37,435 nt of DNA from Bacteroidetes bacterium HGW-Bacteroidetes-17. Its GTDB lineage: Bacteria > Bacteroidota > Bacteroidia > Bacteroidales > GCA-2711565. Positions 34,961 through 37,435 of this stretch are shown here, piece after piece. Position 1 is the first letter of the stretch. Each line of letters begins with the position of its first letter. Made by a program: the position numbers and the translations under genes. Location: positions 1-37,435 of the forward strand of contig PHDM01000021.1 in the NCBI GenBank assembly GCA_002840985.1, read 5' to 3'. The notes under the pieces were generated by a model, which was not told the origin of the DNA, made no database searches, and was given only the letters and a program-made list of their open reading frames with translations.

Positions 34961-35578
34961 ATGGAAAACAGTGAAGAAATATTAGGATATGAAAAAGTAG
35001 AAAAACACGATCCAAAAGTGATTGAGGAATTAGCAATTCATTATAAAAGGATATTGAGTTTAATTGGTGAAAACCCTGATAGAGAAGGATTGCTGGATAC
35101 TCCTGTAAGAGTTGCAAAAGCAATACAATTTCTAACTCAAGGCTATGATCATGATCCTGTTGAAATATTAAGATCAGCTAAATTTAAGGAGGATTATCGC
35201 GAAATGGTCATCGTTAAGGACATCGAAATATATTCGCTTTGCGAACATCATATGATTCCTTTTATCGGGAAAGCTCATGTAGCTTATATTCCAAACGGAT
35301 ATATCACCGGTTTAAGTAAAATTGCCCGTGTGGTTGAGGCATATGCTCGAAGACTGCAGGTACAGGAAAGGCTTACGACCCAAATTAAGAATGCAATTAA
35401 TGAGACCTTACATCCCTTGGGTGTGGCAGTTGTTATTGAGGCACGACATTTGTGTATGGCGATGAGAGGGGTTCAAAAGCAGAATTCTGTCACAACAACC
35501 TCTGATTTTATAGGGGCGTTTGAAAATGAAAAAACCCGCGCTGAATTTATTCACTTAATAGGATCTAAACTACACTAG
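34961..35578 (+). CDS. folE: GTP cyclohydrolase I
   Basis: Converts GTP to 7,8-dihydroneopterin triphosphate, the entry step for folate, biopterin and queuosine. 205 residues, normal for type I. Zinc and active-site motifs are intact: [20 protein letters not shown] in the middle, [20 protein letters not shown] after it, and [20 protein letters not shown] near the end. It is 14 nt downstream of the PTPS/QueD gene, and together they supply and use the same intermediate. Confidence 0.98.
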   Translation: MENSEEILGYEKVEKHDPKVIEELAIHYKRILSLIGENPDREGLLDTPVRVAKAIQFLTQGYDHDPVEILRSAKFKEDYREMVIVKDIEIYSLCEHHMIPFIGKAHVAYIPNGYITGLSKIARVVEAYARRLQVQERLTTQIKNAINETLHPLGVAVVIEARHLCMAMRGVQKQNSVTTTSDFIGAFENEKTRAEFIHLIGSKLH

Positions 35579-35620
35579 TGGAAAAAAATATTTTTTATTT
35601 ATTATATAACTGATAAAATT

Positions 35621-36349
35621 ATGAACCTACAAAATAATACTTACGATACAACTAATCAGACTTATAAGGTGGGTGATGTTGCATCTGCATTTATAGCAAA
35701 TGTATTTACATGGATGTTTTTGGCATTAGCTGTAACTGCCGTTACATCTTACTTTTTTGCATCAAGTGAGAGCCTGATCAGTAGTATGATTAATTTGGAA
35801 ACGGGGAGGATGAATATGCTTGGGTGGATTGTCACTTTGTCACCTTTCGCCTTTGTCATGATCATTACCTTTGGATTACAACGACTCTCTTTTAGCACCT
35901 TATCCTTCCTTTTCATTGTATTTTCAATATTGATGGGAATGAGTTTGAGCTTTATTCTTTTGGTTTATACAGCAAGCTCGGTTTTCCTTACATTTATTGT
36001 GACCTCGGCAACTTTTGGAGTAATGGCTTTTCTGGGTTATACAACTAAGACCGATTTAACCAAATTCGGTTCTTTGATGATGATGGGTTTATTTGGGATC
36101 ATTATAGCCAGTATCGCTAATTTCTTTATGCATAGCAGTACACTTGATTACATGATTAGCTTTATTGGTGTATTGGTGTTTACAGGGCTTACTGCTTATG
36201 ATGTGCAAAAATTAAAACGCATTGGAAATGGTCAGGTTTATGGGTCCCTACCCAAAAGTAAGCTTGTTATTTTAGGTGCGTTAAATCTATATCTGGATTT
36301 TATAAATTTATTCCTATTTTTGCTTCGCTTTTTAGGTAGCCGAAAATAA
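35621..36349 (+). CDS. Bax inhibitor-1/YccA family membrane protein
   Basis: Integral inner-membrane protein, 242 residues, with about seven helices. Family patterns: VASAFIANVFTWMFLALAVT at the first helix, LGYTTKTDLTKFGSLMMMGL in the middle, and the C-terminal signature FTGLTAYDVQKLKRIGNG and LGALNLYLDFINLFLFLLRF with its conserved Asp residues. Related BsYetJ is a pH-sensitive calcium leak channel; a similar role here is inference. It lies between folE and fabD with separate spacers, so it may have its own promoter. Confidence 0.94.
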   Translation: MNLQNNTYDTTNQTYKVGDVASAFIANVFTWMFLALAVTAVTSYFFASSESLISSMINLETGRMNMLGWIVTLSPFAFVMIITFGLQRLSFSTLSFLFIVFSILMGMSLSFILLVYTASSVFLTFIVTSATFGVMAFLGYTTKTDLTKFGSLMMMGLFGIIIASIANFFMHSSTLDYMISFIGVLVFTGLTAYDVQKLKRIGNGQVYGSLPKSKLVILGALNLYLDFINLFLFLLRFLGSRK

Positions 36350-36395
36350 GGGTCAATAGAAGCTTAAAAAATCACTTATTATCTAATTATATAAT

Positions 36396-37271
36396 ATGAA
36401 AGCGTTTGTATTCCCCGGACAGGGAGCTCAGTTTGTTGGAATGGGAAAAGATTTGTATGATAAATCGGTGCTCGCTAAATCCCTTTTTGAAAAGGCCAAC
36501 GACATATTAAAATTTCGAATTACTGATTTAATGTTTGATGGCACAGATGAGGATTTGAAACAGACCAAAGTAACTCAGCCGGCAATTTTTCTGCATTCGG
36601 TCATTCTGGCAACAACCATGGGTGAAGATTTTAAACCTGATATGGTTGCAGGCCATTCACTTGGTGAATTTTCTGCATTGGTTGCAAACAAAACTTTATC
36701 ATTTGAGGATGGATTAAAACTCGTGTATGCGAGGGCAATGGCCATGCAAAAAGCTTGCGAAGCTGAGCCCTCTACAATGGCTGCCATCATCGGCTTGGAA
36801 GATACGGTTGTTGAAGAAATATTATCAAAAATTCATGAAGTGGTAGTACCGGCTAATTATAATTGCCCGGGCCAACTTGTTATTTCTGGTTCTCACGAAG
36901 GCATCAATATAGCTTGTGAGCGATTGAAAGAAGCAGGTGCTAAAAGAGCAATCGTATTAAATGTAGGTGGGGCATTTCATTCTCCATTAATGGAACCAGC
37001 CAGAGCAGAATTAGCTTCTGCTATAAACGGAACAAAATTTAATAAAGGCATTTGCCCTATTTATCAAAATGTAACGGGACAATCAGTTGCTCAGCCTGAA
37101 ATTATAAAAACGAATCTTATTTCACAATTAACTGCGCCGGTCAGATGGACTCAGATTATGAAAAACATATTGGCTGATGGTGCAAAAACTATCGTTGAAG
37201 TAGGCCCCGGCACTGTATTACAAGGGTTGTTCAAAAAAATGGATCGGAATATAAACACTTATAGTGCATAA
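36396..37271 (+). CDS. fabD: Malonyl-CoA:ACP transacylase
   Basis: Transfers malonyl from CoA to acyl carrier protein for fatty acid synthesis in the cytosol. 291 residues, normal. FPGQGAQFVGMGKDLY starts the protein; the nucleophile Ser88 is in GHSLGEFSAL; Arg of the carboxylate pocket is in YARAMAMQKA; and His195 is in GGAFHSPLMEPA. The end VEVGPGTVLQGLFKK is typical. No other fab genes adjoin it in the window. A terminator follows 11 nt after the stop. Confidence 0.98.
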   Translation: MKAFVFPGQGAQFVGMGKDLYDKSVLAKSLFEKANDILKFRITDLMFDGTDEDLKQTKVTQPAIFLHSVILATTMGEDFKPDMVAGHSLGEFSALVANKTLSFEDGLKLVYARAMAMQKACEAEPSTMAAIIGLEDTVVEEILSKIHEVVVPANYNCPGQLVISGSHEGINIACERLKEAGAKRAIVLNVGGAFHSPLMEPARAELASAINGTKFNKGICPIYQNVTGQSVAQPEIIKTNLISQLTAPVRWTQIMKNILADGAKTIVEVGPGTVLQGLFKKMDRNINTYSA

Positions 37272-37282
37272 GCTAAGAATTT

Positions 37283-37312
37283 AAAAAGTGCAGAGTGATT
37301 TGCACTTTTTTT
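37283..37312 (+). terminator. Rho-independent terminator after fabD
   Basis: Perfect 10-bp stem AAAAAGTGCA (37283-37292) with TGCACTTTTT (37301-37310), 8-nt loop, running into a seven-T tract. It starts 11 nt after the fabD stop. Confidence 0.9.
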
Positions 37313-37340
37313 GTGTGAATTGATTTTATAATTTATTCGT

Positions 37341-37435
37341 GAGACTCAAATTTCAAGAGTAAGCGAACTGAAATTTGCAAGACGAACAATCCCGACGAAG
37401 TCGGAGGGTAATACCCCGCAGCTCTGCTGCGGAAT
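37341..37435. repeat. Cluster of three hairpins at the right window end
   Basis: Three successive inverted repeats: CAAATTTCA/TGAAATTTG (37347-37355 and 37370-37378), CCGAC/GTCGG (37392-37396 and 37400-37404), and CCGCAGC/GCTGCGG (37416-37422 and 37426-37432). The last two are GC-rich in an AT-rich spacer and look like dispersed intergenic repeats. The sequence ends inside the cluster. Confidence 0.65.

Overview
The window looks like a chromosomal segment of a Bacteroidota bacterium, most likely class Bacteroidia. The evidence is a type IX secretion/gliding cluster (porP, gldK, gldL, gldM, gldN) plus a separate porW/sprE, GLPGLI-family and carboxypeptidase-regulatory/TonB-type outer-membrane proteins, Bacteroidetes-style -7 boxes (TAnnTTTG) and AT-rich spacers with few clear Shine-Dalgarno sites. 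Both ends lie in repeats: the first 79 bases recur inside the window, and the last ~90 bases are a cluster of hairpins. It may therefore be a complete metagenomic contig.

Layout. 1-3710 (minus): sigma-54 activator, lptE-type lipoprotein, TPR-like protein, secG (disrupted), groES, groEL (cut by the window edge). 3830-6298: pheT. 6299-12465 is an accessory island on the minus strand. In transcription order it holds a small HTH regulator with a G9 tract, a 60-aa Cys-rich secreted peptide, two tandem GLPGLI proteins (the second frameshifted) and an 877-aa outer-membrane barrel protein, with REP-like hairpins and a direct repeat that flanks the barrel gene. 12466-14571: recG. 14656-20657: porP-gldK-gldL-gldM-gldN, the trans-envelope core and motor of the T9SS. 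20661-21060 is a divergent promoter region. 21061-21957: yitT-like membrane protein. 22120-26236: tungstate/molybdate uptake operon wtpA-[outer-membrane barrel]-wtpB-wtpC, which appears to combine outer- and inner-membrane transport steps. 26229-29624 (minus): M23 peptidase, dxr, rseP. 29752-34425 (plus): porW/sprE, bactofilin, atpZ, an AtpI-like membrane protein and a DUF4421 protein. 34515-37271: pterin synthase (PTPS/QueD), folE, Bax-inhibitor-1 protein, fabD.

Most genes are conserved housekeeping or envelope genes. The parts most worth attention are the recG-pheT island (a possible uncharacterised secreted-peptide/outer-membrane system with a possibly phase-variable regulator), the barrel gene inside the tungstate ABC operon, the groEL fragment inside secG (real rearrangement or assembly chimera), and a perfect palindrome sitting exactly between the -33 and -7 boxes of the sigma-54 activator gene. 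No tRNA, rRNA, CRISPR array or transposase gene was seen.
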